Shown here: piece by piece, positions 56,195-64,000 of the stretch
Layout of the letters: each line of letters starts with the position of its first letter
Numbering within the stretch: the stretch's first letter is position 1
Assembly: GCF_030269305.1 (NCBI RefSeq)
Contig: NZ_BSTC01000001.1
Location: 819,467 to 883,466 of the forward strand
Direction of reading: 5' to 3'
DNA from: Kineosporia sp. NBRC 101731
GTDB taxonomy: Bacteria > Actinomycetota > Actinomycetes > Actinomycetales > Kineosporiaceae
Length of the DNA: 64,000 nt
Program-made: the position numbers and the translations under genes
Notes under the pieces: generated by a model
Seen by the model: only the letters and a program-made list of their open reading frames with translations
The model's database searches: none
What the model was told of the DNA's origin: nothing

Positions 56195-56734
56195 TCAGGT
56201 CGCCTGCAACACGGTGAACGGCGGACGCACCCCATCGGTCAGTTCGACAGCAGCCTCCAACGCCATCACCGTGCGCTGGCGGCTGTCGATCAGGGATGTG
56301 GCGGTGGAGTGCAGGGACCCCAGGGCGACGAGGTATCCGGACCCGACGGCCGAGTACCCGGCCATGGTGTGCCCGACCTGGTAGTCGGACCCGATGACGT
56401 AGAGCCGACCGTGGATCCCGACCAGGAAATCCCCGCCTTCTTCGCGCCCGTCTTCGGCTTTCGCATAGCCGCCGTCGGTCAGGCACTGGCGGACGGCGTC
56501 GATGAACGTGGTCGCCATGAACCGGTCGACGTCCCAGGTGTCGGGTTCGCCGATCTCGAGCGAGTAGCGCAGGAGCTGGCCCATCCGGTAACTGGTGGTG
56601 AAGCCCATGATGTAGGGCCCGACCTGGAACACCTTGGTGTCCGACCGGACCGCGACGTGCCAGCCGTCGCTTCCTGCGGAGTCGCCGCCGATGGTGACGG
56701 TGTGGCCGTCCGTGATGCCGACTATGCATGTCAC
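56195..56734 (-). CDS. Ntn-hydrolase, proteasome-beta-like protein
   Basis: A 179-residue Ntn-fold protein. MTCIVGITDGHTVTIGGDSAGSDGWHV places Thr2/Cys3 at the mature N terminus and GDSAG as in proteasome beta and HslV; MGFTTSYRMGQLLRYSLE follows. Stand-alone members occur in actinobacteria and phages; substrate unknown. No ATPase partner is nearby. ATG 56734. A strong hairpin (56761-56794) lies just upstream. Confidence 0.82.
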   Translation of the reverse strand: MTCIVGITDGHTVTIGGDSAGSDGWHVAVRSDTKVFQVGPYIMGFTTSYRMGQLLRYSLEIGEPDTWDVDRFMATTFIDAVRQCLTDGGYAKAEDGREEGGDFLVGIHGRLYVIGSDYQVGHTMAGYSAVGSGYLVALGSLHSTATSLIDSRQRTVMALEAAVELTDGVRPPFTVLQAT

Positions 56735-56760
56735 GGGACAATTCTACGTTCCGGTGCATC

Positions 56761-56794
56761 GAGGGCGGTGTGGAATGTCGTTCCCCACCGCCTC
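56761..56794. terminator. Strong hairpin upstream of Ntn-hydrolase gene
   Basis: GAGGGCGGTG and CACCGCCTCC with inner GGAA/TTCC form a stem of about 14 pairs. It lies between divergent starts, so it could be a 5'-leader structure or terminate read-through. The remainder of 56735-57028 shows no gene. Confidence 0.5.
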
Positions 56795-57028
56795 CTGGAT
56801 CAGCGGATCGTCACCGTGGTGGCCTCGACCGATGACTGGCCGATCTGGGTGTCGACGCCGGTTCGAATCAGGTGCCTCCGTTCGCGCAGCACTGCACCGG
56901 CGTGAATACTCCGTTGAGAATTTTGGACGAAGTCCCAGGTGAGCGGGTTTGTTCAGAATGGCCTTCTATAGGCTCCTTGCGGGGTACCGCCCGGTACGCC
57001 CATGAGCTTGTGAACCGATGGGGCTGGG

Positions 57029-57472
57029 ATGGACGAGCAGAGCACGCCTGCCGAGAGCGAGACACCGGCCACGGCCGTGATCGAGGTGGCTCCGGCGGCC
57101 GAGCCCGAACGAGAGCCGGCAGTAGTAGGAACTGGAGTGACCATGGTTGAACGCGAAGTGGTGGAGAAGATCGCGGCGGCCGCGGCCCGATCCGTACCCG
57201 GGGTGTCGGAGCTGGGCGGCGACGTCGCCCGTTTCCTGGACTCGGTGCTGGACCGGGTCGGCCTGACCGAGGCCGGCGACGCCACGCGGGGTGTTCACGC
57301 CACGGTGAACGGCATTGAGACCACCGTGACGGTGGTGCTGGTCATCAAGGCGGACGAGGTCGTTCCGGACGTCACCACCGCGGTTCGCACCTCGGTCACC
57401 CTGGCCCTGGAGAACTACGGCCTGAAGGTCATCGCGGTCAACATCAAGGTCGACGACATCACCATGGCTTGA
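57029..57472 (+). CDS. Asp23/Gls24 family envelope stress protein
   Basis: A 147-residue protein with an acidic ~35-residue N terminus and the Asp23 domain: VEREVVEKIAAAAARSVPGVSEL, then GVHATVNGIETTVTVVLVIKADEVVP and TLALENYGLKVIAVNIKVDDI. Members form envelope-associated filaments in Gram-positives and respond to alkaline or wall stress. ATG 57029. A terminator follows at 57483-57512. Confidence 0.9.
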   Translation: MDEQSTPAESETPATAVIEVAPAAEPEREPAVVGTGVTMVEREVVEKIAAAAARSVPGVSELGGDVARFLDSVLDRVGLTEAGDATRGVHATVNGIETTVTVVLVIKADEVVPDVTTAVRTSVTLALENYGLKVIAVNIKVDDITMA

Positions 57473-57482
57473 GCTCTGAGGA

Positions 57483-57512
57483 CGGTGCTGGGCCCGGAAG
57501 GGCTCAGCACCG
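57483..57512 (+). terminator. Hairpin terminator
   Basis: CGGTGCTGGGCCC and GGGCTCAGCACCG pair with one mismatch over GGAA, ten bases after the Asp23 gene stop. Confidence 0.8.
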
Positions 57513-57628
57513 CTGCTGGTATCCGATGAGTACCAGGGGTGAAGGGTTCGGTCATAGGTCATCCGGGCGATGCGTCGGCGGATGACTTATGGTGCGCGGG
57601 ACCGTCGGCCGGAGCTGGCCTGACCGTT

Positions 57629-59842
57629 TCAGTTGTGGCTCGGACGGCGACGGCGGCCCCGACGGTGGAACAGGACCAGGAACAGGGCCAGGAGCACGAT
57701 GGCACCGGCAGCGCCCTTGCCGATAGACCCCACGTGAGGTTTGGTTTCGGCACTGGTCAGAGTCGAATTGATGACGCTCGCCTTCGCCTCCGGGGCCGTG
57801 CTGGGCGAGGACGTTCCTGAGGACGTGGCCGCAAGGGTGGTCGTCGCTGACAGCGTGACGTCGTTGCCGTCGCCGCCGGTGTAACTGAGCGTCCGGCCAT
57901 TCAGCTTGGCACCCTGCTTGAGCCCGGCGAAGGTGCCGGTGATCTTGCCGGTGCCGGTGTTGTCGATCAGGGTGATCGCCTTTTTGCTGGCCCCTGGAGC
58001 CAGCGACAGCTTGCCGGCCAAGGTGATTGGTCCGGTGACCTCGAACCCGCCCGTGATCAGTGTGGCGCTCGCGGTCTGCTGGTAGCTGCCTTTGACCTTG
58101 GCTGCCGAGGCCGTGATCTTGCCGTTGTTGGTGAGGGAGCCGCTGATGGTGGCGCCCAGAAGCTCGAGGTTGCCCTTGCCGGTCGCCGTCACCGTTCCGG
58201 CACCGGTGATGCCGGCCCGGACCGTGCCGGTGGAAGAGCTGCGCAGGTTGAGTGCACCACCGGCGATGATCGTGCTGCCCTGGGCCGCGCTCAGGTTCTT
58301 GAGCGTCTGGGCGCCGGCCTTGGAAAGGTCCAGCGTGGTCTTCTTCGTCAGCCGGACCGAACTGCTGTGCGACAGCGTGCCCGAAACCAGCTGCAGACGT
58401 CCCCTGGAAAGCGTTGTTTTTCCTTGATACGTGGGAGATACCAGCGTCACGGCCGCGGCTCCACTCTTGGTGAAGCTGCCACTGCCGCTCACCTTGGACA
58501 GTGAGAGCTTCGTCCTGGCGTTCGCGACGATGAAGGTGCCGTTGTTGATCACCTGGTAGAGGTTGCTGGCGAGCAGGCTGGAATCCTCACCGGGGGTTCC
58601 GTTGCCCAGGCGCAGCGAGGCGCCCTTTCCGATGGTGGTACTACCGTCGTAGTTCTGCGGGACCGTGAACGTGACGGCGTTCCCTTTCGTGGCTGCGATG
58701 ACGATGTCGCCGGTTCCGACTGCGGCCAGCGTGTCGTGGAACGTGCCGCCTGAGAACGGCAGGTTGACCACGGTCGGCCCGTTGTAGTTGAGGATCACCC
58801 TGCTGCGGGCGCGCCTGGTGTGCAGGTTGATGTAACTACCCTGCGCCAGCGTGCCGGGCAGGAAGAACCGGCTTGTCGTACCGTCACCGAACTCCACGGT
58901 GGCGCCTTCGAGATTCAGGCCCCGCGCATTGTTGTTGTGTGCCACCAGAGCCGTGTTGAGGGATGACTTGCTCAGTCGCGGGTTGATCAGGGAGTTGTTG
59001 TCCGACCAGCTGTAGACGCCGGTCATCTGGACCACGCCCGTGCCCCAGGTATGGAAGTTGATGTCGTTGCCCCAAGCCTGCGACCAGTAGTCAGCGCGGT
59101 CGACGATCCGCTGACCGTCGGCCGCGCTGTGGATCGCCGAACCCTGGTTGACGACGGTGCGCAGGTTCGGCAGAGCGGTGTTCCAATTGACCGATCCGTA
59201 GTCGAATCCCGTGCCGTTGTAGAAGGCGCCGGAGAACGAACTGCTCCCCGCCAGCGACGTTCCGGGCCAGATGTCGCGCCGCGCGATCACCAGGCCGGAC
59301 CCGCTGAGTCTGCCGAGATGAACCCGGCTGCTGATGTTGAGTTCCAGAGTGCCGTCGACACGGGTGTTGAGCAGGTTCCACCGCTCTCCGGCTCCGTTCG
59401 GCGTCTGATAGTTGGCGATCTGCCCGGTGCCTGAGCCGATCCCGTACTGCAGGGTCGCGCCCTTCTGCACGATCACGGCCGGTGGATCGACATCGACAGC
59501 ACGGACCATCGGCGCTCCACCTCGGGCGCCCCCGTCATAGGTCGTGAGGCGCTCCTTGCTGCCCGGGCGGGTGAAGCTGCTGTCCTGGGTAAGCACGAGG
59601 GTGCCCGAACCCGCGACGGTGAGAGTTCCGGACCCAGAAAGGCTTCCGGTGTACGTCACCGTGCCGGTCACTCTCACCAGTGCATCCCCACTGAGAACGA
59701 TGTTCCGATTGCTCTTGACGGCCGAAGTGATATCGGTGGATGCCTGCGCGGACAGCGCCGGCAGCGGCGCGACGAGCAGCAAAATCGCGACTAGCGCGGC
59801 TAGACCGAACCGGGACCCTGAACGCCGATGCGAAATCGACAA
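57629..59842 (-). CDS. Large membrane-anchored beta-helix-like surface protein
   Basis: A 737-residue protein. TTG 59842 has AAGGAG five bases ahead; the signal peptide (~1-33) ends LSAQA. The body (~40-690) contains repeated strand-turn motifs GSGTLTVAGSGTLVL, GNLELLGATI, SLTNNGKI, resembling autotransporter-associated beta-strand repeats or a right-handed beta-helix. The C terminus has one membrane helix then RRGRRRR, so it is anchored in the cell membrane facing out. No hydrolase motif is evident. Confidence 0.85.
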   Translation of the reverse strand: MSISHRRSGSRFGLAALVAILLLVAPLPALSAQASTDITSAVKSNRNIVLSGDALVRVTGTVTYTGSLSGSGTLTVAGSGTLVLTQDSSFTRPGSKERLTTYDGGARGGAPMVRAVDVDPPAVIVQKGATLQYGIGSGTGQIANYQTPNGAGERWNLLNTRVDGTLELNISSRVHLGRLSGSGLVIARRDIWPGTSLAGSSSFSGAFYNGTGFDYGSVNWNTALPNLRTVVNQGSAIHSAADGQRIVDRADYWSQAWGNDINFHTWGTGVVQMTGVYSWSDNNSLINPRLSKSSLNTALVAHNNNARGLNLEGATVEFGDGTTSRFFLPGTLAQGSYINLHTRRARSRVILNYNGPTVVNLPFSGGTFHDTLAAVGTGDIVIAATKGNAVTFTVPQNYDGSTTIGKGASLRLGNGTPGEDSSLLASNLYQVINNGTFIVANARTKLSLSKVSGSGSFTKSGAAAVTLVSPTYQGKTTLSRGRLQLVSGTLSHSSSVRLTKKTTLDLSKAGAQTLKNLSAAQGSTIIAGGALNLRSSSTGTVRAGITGAGTVTATGKGNLELLGATISGSLTNNGKITASAAKVKGSYQQTASATLITGGFEVTGPITLAGKLSLAPGASKKAITLIDNTGTGKITGTFAGLKQGAKLNGRTLSYTGGDGNDVTLSATTTLAATSSGTSSPSTAPEAKASVINSTLTSAETKPHVGSIGKGAAGAIVLLALFLVLFHRRGRRRRPSHN

Positions 59843-60071
59843 CGCAACTCCTTGACCAGTTCTTGAGCTCTGAGACTTCGGCGGGTCACATGACACGTCC
59901 AAGAGAGGACGGTCCGCCCATCGAGCCCATAACAGTTTTCTCAGAACAGGTTGGGGAATCGCGCCTGATCAGACCGGCCGGGCGCTGGGTGCCTGAATGC
60001 TGACCTTCAGCAGACAGGTAGGCCAGGTGCGCGCGGGTGATCTGCTCGACGTGGGTGTCCCCATCGGATTT

Positions 60072-60095
60072 GGTGTTCGGTCAATACCGAACACC
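60072..60095. promoter_or_regulatory. 10-bp perfect inverted repeat
   Basis: GGTGTTCGGT and ACCGAACACC are perfect complements with a CAAT spacer. It resembles a dimer operator; no adjacent gene is certain to use it. Confidence 0.55.
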
Positions 60096-60340
60096 GAACA
60101 GTGCAGACCTGTGGGCCAAGCACTGGCAGCACTCATCGGAGGTTCCAGCACCCTGTCGGACCTCGCTCCGCACCCATCTCTCTGCTTGATGTCGCAACCG
60201 GAGACGGGGTCGCGACCTTGAAGCAGGGACTTGTCTCCTGGGGGCGCTTCGTCGAGGAAATATCAGCCTCACCAGGGCCTCACGTTGGCCGCACAAGGAT
60301 CTTGAGGCCAACCGAACCACGGCGTTCTTGCAGGTCAAGC

Positions 60341-60369
60341 TAGGTGGGCCCCCGGGGGATCGAACCCCG
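60341..60369 (-). other. tRNA 3'-end remnant, attachment-site candidate
   Basis: Minus strand: CGGGG, TTCGATC loop, CCCCG form a T-arm (60369-60353), followed by GGGGCCC (acceptor 3' strand), A and CCTA. No D-arm, anticodon arm or 5' acceptor strand is present, so it is a 3' fragment. Such fragments mark the end of elements integrated at tRNA genes. Confidence 0.7.
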
Positions 60370-60591
60370 AACCCGCGGAAACTGGGGCGGATCTTGCGGT
60401 TCTTGGTGAATAATGGCTCTTACCTGCTAATACTCCGGTGTGATGCTGGCATCAGTCGGTGTCGTTGGCGGTCGTCTGGGGCTGTTTTGTGTCCCTAAAG
60501 TGTCCCGGTCCGGCGTTCTGAATCAGTCCTGCCGGTGTGACAGAGCGTCAATGGCTTCGCTGTGCGCTCACTCTGTTCTACCGTGTTGAGT

Positions 60592-60915
60592 ATGTCTGTG
60601 GCTGCTTCGTCGGGATCGGATCCTGCCCTGCCCCTTGGTGGGCGTCTGGCTCCTCGATCGATCCGTGATCGGCTGCTGCCTGCCGAGGCCGGCGACTTCG
60701 ACCGGGAGTACCGGCGCGTAATGGCTGAGGCCACTGAAGCGCTGGATCTGAAGCCGGTGCTGGACATGCTGACCCGCTGGGAGCGGGTGGCGCTACTGAC
60801 GGAACGGGATCCCGAGGGGTATCAGCGGATGCTGCGGACGGCTGAGCGGCTGAACGCGGGTGAGGATCTGCCGACGCGGCCGTGGGCTGACGTGATGAGG
60901 GATCTGGGCCAGTAG
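60592..60915 (+). CDS. DUF6247-like antitoxin candidate
   Basis: A 107-residue protein. GDFDREYRRVMAEATEALDLKPVLDMLTRWERVALL resembles the DUF6247 family, recurrently found ahead of RelE-like toxins in actinobacteria. It is helical and acidic overall. ATG 60592 starts the conserved part. The toxin-like gene begins at the base after its stop, so they are translated together. Confidence 0.72.
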   Translation: MSVAASSGSDPALPLGGRLAPRSIRDRLLPAEAGDFDREYRRVMAEATEALDLKPVLDMLTRWERVALLTERDPEGYQRMLRTAERLNAGEDLPTRPWADVMRDLGQ

Positions 60916-61170
60916 GTGTACCGGCTCGAGGTTCTGCCCGAGATCGAGGAACAGATGGCAGCCCTGCCAGTCGATGCCTTGGTTTCGCTGGCCGAGGTCA
61001 GAGTGATGCTCGAGCTGACGCCGTGGAGCGGGGATCCGCTTAATCGGGAACATCCTGAGCGAAACATGCGGTCGGTGCTCTTCGGCCCGAACGGCGAGGG
61101 ACTGTTGGTGTATCTGATCCTGGAGGATCAGCGGCGCGTCATTCCTCTTCAGATGACTTGGCTCGGCTGA
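60916..61170 (+). CDS. RelE-like toxin candidate
   Basis: An 84-residue protein: VLPEIEEQMAALPVDALVSLAEV is the RelE-type N-terminal helices, and NMRSVLFGPNGEGLLVYLILEDQRRVIPLQMTW the beta sheet with the RelE-like C terminus. RelE toxins cleave mRNA on ribosomes. GTG 60916 abuts the antitoxin stop. Confidence 0.78.
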   Translation: MYRLEVLPEIEEQMAALPVDALVSLAEVRVMLELTPWSGDPLNREHPERNMRSVLFGPNGEGLLVYLILEDQRRVIPLQMTWLG

Positions 61171-61376
61171 GCGCGAGCATCCGGCCTCACCCTGGAACTC
61201 CTAACCTTCTGATCTAAATCCGGGGTTGTTAGTGGCACCGGATGGTGGCAGTTGGTTGCCGTTGCCCTGGTCAGGGGCGGTTTAAACCTGCTGACGTCTC
61301 GCGTCGTTGTGCGTTGTCTGGCGTTGAATCATGTGAGTAAACGCTGAGCGCTGGCTACCTGCGGGCTGACCGACCG

Positions 61377-61547
61377 TTACGCCAGGTCCAGTTCGAGCTG
61401 GATGAACACCGGCAGGGTGAGGCGACAGACCCGGGGCTTCAGGCGCTTCGGTGCCATTGGCCGGCGGACTCTCACGAACCGACCGAGGGCATCCCGCAGC
61501 AGGAGTATGGGGAACCAGAAGCGCTTGCCTCCGTGACGCCGAGTCAT
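61377..61547 (-). CDS. Small basic hypothetical protein, 56 residues
   Basis: Minus-strand ORF from ATG 61547 to TAA 61377: MTRRHGGKRFWFPILLLRD at the start, Arg/Lys-rich throughout. GGGAGG lies eight bases before ATG. No family recognised; nucleic-acid binding is possible from charge only. Some codons are unlike neighbours. Confidence 0.42.
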   Translation of the reverse strand: MTRRHGGKRFWFPILLLRDALGRFVRVRRPMAPKRLKPRVCRLTLPVFIQLELDLA

Positions 61548-61897
61548 GTCCTTGACCTCCCGTGGTGGGCCTGCGGTGGGGCCAGCTGTTCTTGCTGGCT
61601 CCGCCGTGGGAGGTAGGTACCGGCCCTGGGAGGCTCGCAGTCAACCCCGCCCCGCCCGCTCAGTCCGCCCGCGCCCGCACGGAGTGCAGACCTGGACCAC
61701 GCTAGGACTGCGGGGTTGATTGGGAGTCAGGGTGCGGTACCGGAAGGTGGGCCGGGAAGCAGTGCCAGGTGAGCAACTACTGCTTCTATCGGACATCGGT
61801 TGCCATGAGTCTGCGCTCTACCTCTATGCCCGTGGGGCAGCAGTTCGTTGTGACGAGTGCCGCTGTGCAGGCGGCGTCCCAACTGCGATGATGTGCG
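61548..61897. other. No certain gene
   Basis: It holds a hairpin of GGGGCCAGC/GCTGGCTCC type near 61577-61602 and a distant inverted repeat (TCAACCCCGC near 61640, GCGGGGTTGA near 61710). Frames across it lack convincing starts and composition. Confidence 0.5.
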
Positions 61898-62725
61898 GTG
61901 AACCTCGAGACAGGGATGATCATGGCAATGGCGGACGTCAAGGCGAGTCTGGCAGGTGCGTACGCTGCCGGAGAGCGCCCGACCTTCGTCTCTGTACTCC
62001 CTTCCGGATATGACGAAATCTGGAAGATGCATGGCGTCATGCTTGTGGTTCCGATTGTTCCTCCCGATGCACCTACAGCCCTGCAATTCGCCCTTCGACT
62101 GCGGCGGGATGCGTTGATCAGCGGGATTTGCGAGAACTGTGAAGCCACCTTTGCCATTAAAATTGAGGCAGAGGTTCTTGACGTCCCGCTTGCTGGCCTA
62201 TTCTTTCCGCACAGAATCACTTGTCCAGGAAATGACGCGTCTACCAAGAAAATGCTTCAAGGCTATCGCCAGGCTAAACACGATGAGAAATTTGATCTTG
62301 CCAGTGCGGCGGCTAGTGAGCGTCTTCGAGAAGATGCGGGGAGCAATGGCGTCGAACTAGACGCTGCCGAGTTCGGAGATCGAATCGAGCAACGGATCGC
62401 CGAACTCTTATCACCTCCCGTGCCTGTGTGCGAACACCTTGAAAGTGATCCTGATCAGGTCTGGAGCACTTTTATTGCCCACGCTGACTGGAAGTGTGAT
62501 GCGTGTTGGGAACAGGAGCGGCAAGAGGTACTTCGAACTGGCACCAAATTCGACGCGATTGAAGAATTTACATGCGATTTGTGTCGTCGATATGCCCCTA
62601 AATCTATTGCAAAGCTGGTAATTCGACATGGCATTTTTCTTCTACGAGGTGGAGCATGTGCTCGCTGCCAGGCCCATGAGGCGAGCCAACGAGCTATTGA
62701 TGCAACCGTGAGCGGAGGGAACTAG
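61898..62725 (+). CDS. Cys-pair protein, hypothetical
   Basis: A protein of up to 275 residues with four CxxC pairs (CENC, CDAC, CDLC, CARC), the last three spread over the C-terminal third, so a zinc-ribbon-like fold is likely. Codon use is AT-richer than in the rest of the window, which suggests transfer. Start is uncertain (GTG 61898 or ATG near 61916-61931). Followed two bases later by the vapB-like gene. Function unknown. Confidence 0.65.
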   Translation: MNLETGMIMAMADVKASLAGAYAAGERPTFVSVLPSGYDEIWKMHGVMLVVPIVPPDAPTALQFALRLRRDALISGICENCEATFAIKIEAEVLDVPLAGLFFPHRITCPGNDASTKKMLQGYRQAKHDEKFDLASAAASERLREDAGSNGVELDAAEFGDRIEQRIAELLSPPVPVCEHLESDPDQVWSTFIAHADWKCDACWEQERQEVLRTGTKFDAIEEFTCDLCRRYAPKSIAKLVIRHGIFLLRGGACARCQAHEASQRAIDATVSGGN

Positions 62726-62727
62726 CT

Positions 62728-62934
62728 ATGGTCGAAAAAGGTACAACTGTTGATGACATCGACAGTGAAAGTCTTGCGGCGGCGCAAAAGATGCTCGGCG
62801 TGGCCCGGCCGAGAGACGCCGTTAATCAAGCCCTCAAAGAGGCAGTGAGGCGGAAGATGGTGGAGGAATACGTTGATTTCATGAAGACAAATTTATTAGA
62901 CCCAGACGAGAGCATTCGGAATGATGCATGGTAG
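62728..62934 (+). CDS. vapB: VapB-like antitoxin
   Basis: A 68-residue protein: IDSESLAAAQKMLGVARPRDAVNQALKEAVRR is a ribbon-helix-helix-like DNA-binding part, followed by an acidic C terminus that would bind the toxin. ATG 62728 has GGAGGG before it. Its stop overlaps the toxin start by seven bases, the common VapBC layout. AT-rich codons. Confidence 0.82.
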   Translation: MVEKGTTVDDIDSESLAAAQKMLGVARPRDAVNQALKEAVRRKMVEEYVDFMKTNLLDPDESIRNDAW

Positions 62935-63347
62935 TCGCACGGTACATGGCTGACACGAGTGCAAATGCGCGCATTCGACACCAACCAGTTGAGGACAGGC
63001 TCGCTCCGCTGATCGACCGCTATCTCGTGGCTACGTGCGCGGTTCTCAATCTGGAAGCCTTATTTTCGGCACGTAGCCCGGTAGAGTACGAGCAGATTTG
63101 GAACTGGCGGAATAGTATTTTCGAGTACGTCGACACTGATGAAAGTTGTATGCAGCGAGCACAAGAGGTGCAGCGTATTTTGGCCGAGCGCTCGTCGCAT
63201 CGCGTCAAACTGCCAGATCTAATCATCGCGGCTACGGCAGAAGCTCATTCGCTGACGTTATTGCACTACGATAAAGAATTCGACCTCATTGCTTCAGTGA
63301 CTAAACAGTCAGTCGAATGGATAGCTCCACAAGGAAGTCTCGCTTAA
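62928..63347 (+). CDS. vapC: VapC-like PIN-domain toxin
   Basis: A 139-residue PIN protein with the acidic set D9 (MADTSA), E43 (NLEALF), D97 (LPDLII) and D115, which bind Mg2+ and cleave RNA. It is coupled to the antitoxin gene. VapC toxins often cut tRNA or rRNA; the target here is unknown. AT-rich codons suggest recent arrival. Confidence 0.88.
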   Translation: MVVARYMADTSANARIRHQPVEDRLAPLIDRYLVATCAVLNLEALFSARSPVEYEQIWNWRNSIFEYVDTDESCMQRAQEVQRILAERSSHRVKLPDLIIAATAEAHSLTLLHYDKEFDLIASVTKQSVEWIAPQGSLA

Positions 63348-63351
63348 AACG

Positions 63352-63999
63352 CTATTTTCCGGTTCTGGCTACTCGATCGAGCACGATACTGGCATGCGAG
63401 ATCGCTTCAGATCGCTCGTCAAATACCGCAGAGTCACCGCGAATTGCTCTGTATTTTCCGTCCCCCCGGCGGCGATCCAAACCGAAAGAACTGCGCCCCT
63501 TCTTATTGGGAAAAACCCTTGCGCGCCAGGAGTTTTGCCCATCCGCGCTAGTGCCATCCCAGGTATCCTCGCCCAAAACTTGCCAGGACACTACGGGTCG
63601 CGTCGCTTCTAAAGCATGACGCAATTCGCTAGGCGATTTGTAGCGTCGTTCGGCATTAATATGTAGGGCCTTTTTAATAACCTTCCGAAGTGGATCGTGG
63701 ACGTGCGGCAGATAACTGTCTCGCGCTGGAAAACGGCCAAGCCGGATGAGGTCTATAAGATTATCTCCCCAAGCCTCTGTGTCCATGACTGCATCACTGT
63801 TTACTAGACGGTGCAGCGTAACTCCCATTGCGTAAACATCGCCTTGAACACTGTCGATGTATCCAGGGTCGGCCACGGATTCGGGCGGCAGATGAGTGAC
63901 GTAACCGATTGGCGCTTCGGAAACCTGCTCCTTGCCACATGCCAAACCGAAGTCAGAAACTTTGATCGCTCCCGAGGGGGCCAGCATCAAATTCGCCGG
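63352..63999 (-). CDS. Ser/Thr protein kinase, C-terminal part, 5' end beyond window
   Basis: The frame is open to the window end: PANLMLAPSGAIKVSDFGLA places the end of the catalytic loop (HRDLKPAN) and DFG motif at the edge, then YVTHLPPES (APE-like) and SVQGDVYAMGVTLHRLV (subdomain IX). The N lobe and HRD lie beyond base 64000. The last ~70 residues after the kinase core are unassigned. Likely in an island with toxin-antitoxin genes. Confidence 0.88.
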   Translation of the reverse strand, partial: PANLMLAPSGAIKVSDFGLACGKEQVSEAPIGYVTHLPPESVADPGYIDSVQGDVYAMGVTLHRLVNSDAVMDTEAWGDNLIDLIRLGRFPARDSYLPHVHDPLRKVIKKALHINAERRYKSPSELRHALEATRPVVSWQVLGEDTWDGTSADGQNSWRARVFPNKKGRSSFGLDRRRGDGKYRAIRGDSAVFDERSEAISHASIVLDRVARTGK

Positions 64000-64000
64000 T

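Larger units (their letters stand above)
59843..60591. other. Gene-poor region with inverted repeat and tRNA remnant
   Basis: No credible gene. It contains a 10-bp inverted repeat (60072-60095) and a tRNA 3'-end fragment (60341-60369). Short frames present here lack protein-like composition. Confidence 0.6.

Noticed and set aside
56855-56885. GGTTCGAATC resembling a tRNA T-loop
   Set aside because: No pairing T-stem, acceptor or anticodon arm could be drawn around it.
59969-60340. Short frames on both strands near 60 kb
   Set aside because: Composition not protein-like, no ribosome binding sites, no family resemblance.
61720-62013. Plus-strand frame starting at 61720
   Set aside because: Its 3' half is a shadow of the Cys-pair gene and its start lacks support.

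Overview
The window is high-GC, gene-dense actinobacterial chromosome with many GTG starts, gene overlaps of the ATGA/GTGA type, GC-rich third codon positions, a fused B12-dependent isobutyryl-CoA mutase, SigE-family sigma factors and many secreted hydrolases. This suggests a soil filamentous actinomycete, possibly Kineosporia-like, but the genus cannot be proven from sequence alone. From about 61.9 kb to the end the DNA is visibly more AT-rich and looks acquired.

Layout. 1-3.6 kb: 3' part of a very large low-complexity repeat protein. 3.8-9.5 kb: a secreted GH16-like glycosidase, then icmF with a MarR regulator and a BtuF-like metal receptor. 9.5-14.6 kb, minus strand: PPOX flavoprotein, small membrane protein plus SSS symporter, PrmC-like methyltransferase, GNAT and an ion-transporter-superfamily permease. 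14.7-20.1 kb, minus strand: CapA-like lipoprotein, secreted sialidase, and a coupled lipoprotein/GT2 pair. 20.4-26.7 kb: Zn alcohol dehydrogenase, pta, recQ, a DUF1992 protein and a 53-residue ORF. 26.8-31.1 kb: DrrAB-type exporter, small hypotheticals, a divergent SDR/MerR pair and an orphan GvpU-like protein. 31.4-35.4 kb: two tandem RTX-repeat secreted proteins, a divergent Rrf2/SDR pair with a doubled operator-like repeat and a decayed second SDR, and an MDR dehydrogenase. 35.4-43.5 kb: ABC-F protein with a leader peptide, GH18 chitinase, a second GH16-like protein, a formylglycine-generating enzyme, GuaB1 and SMI1/KNR4. 43.6-47.1 kb: a secreted protein whose duplicated domain recurs in the extracellular part of the membrane protein coupled to a SigE-family sigma factor; then VOC and P-loop kinase genes. 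47.2-54.6 kb: a five-gene SWIM / unknown / VWA / MoxR / DUF5682 operon. 54.7-59.8 kb: a second ECF sigma/membrane protein pair, an Ntn-hydrolase, an Asp23/Gls24 protein and a large surface protein. 60.3-64 kb: a tRNA 3'-end remnant followed by two toxin-antitoxin modules, a Cys-pair protein and the C-terminal part of a Ser/Thr kinase, probably one end of an integrated element.

The most notable signals are: (1) a family of palindromic elements built on GTGATCATGCAAA, three copies intergenic and one, a perfect 44-bp palindrome, read in frame inside icmF; (2) a leaderless 14-codon leader peptide beginning MYLGTAFM with hairpins upstream of the ABC-F gene, an apparent ribosome-sensing attenuator; (3) a roughly 105-residue domain duplicated in both a secreted protein and the sensor half of a sigma-factor pair; (4) the tightly coupled SWIM-VWA-MoxR-DUF5682 operon; (5) a paired operator-like repeat between the Rrf2 and SDR genes.
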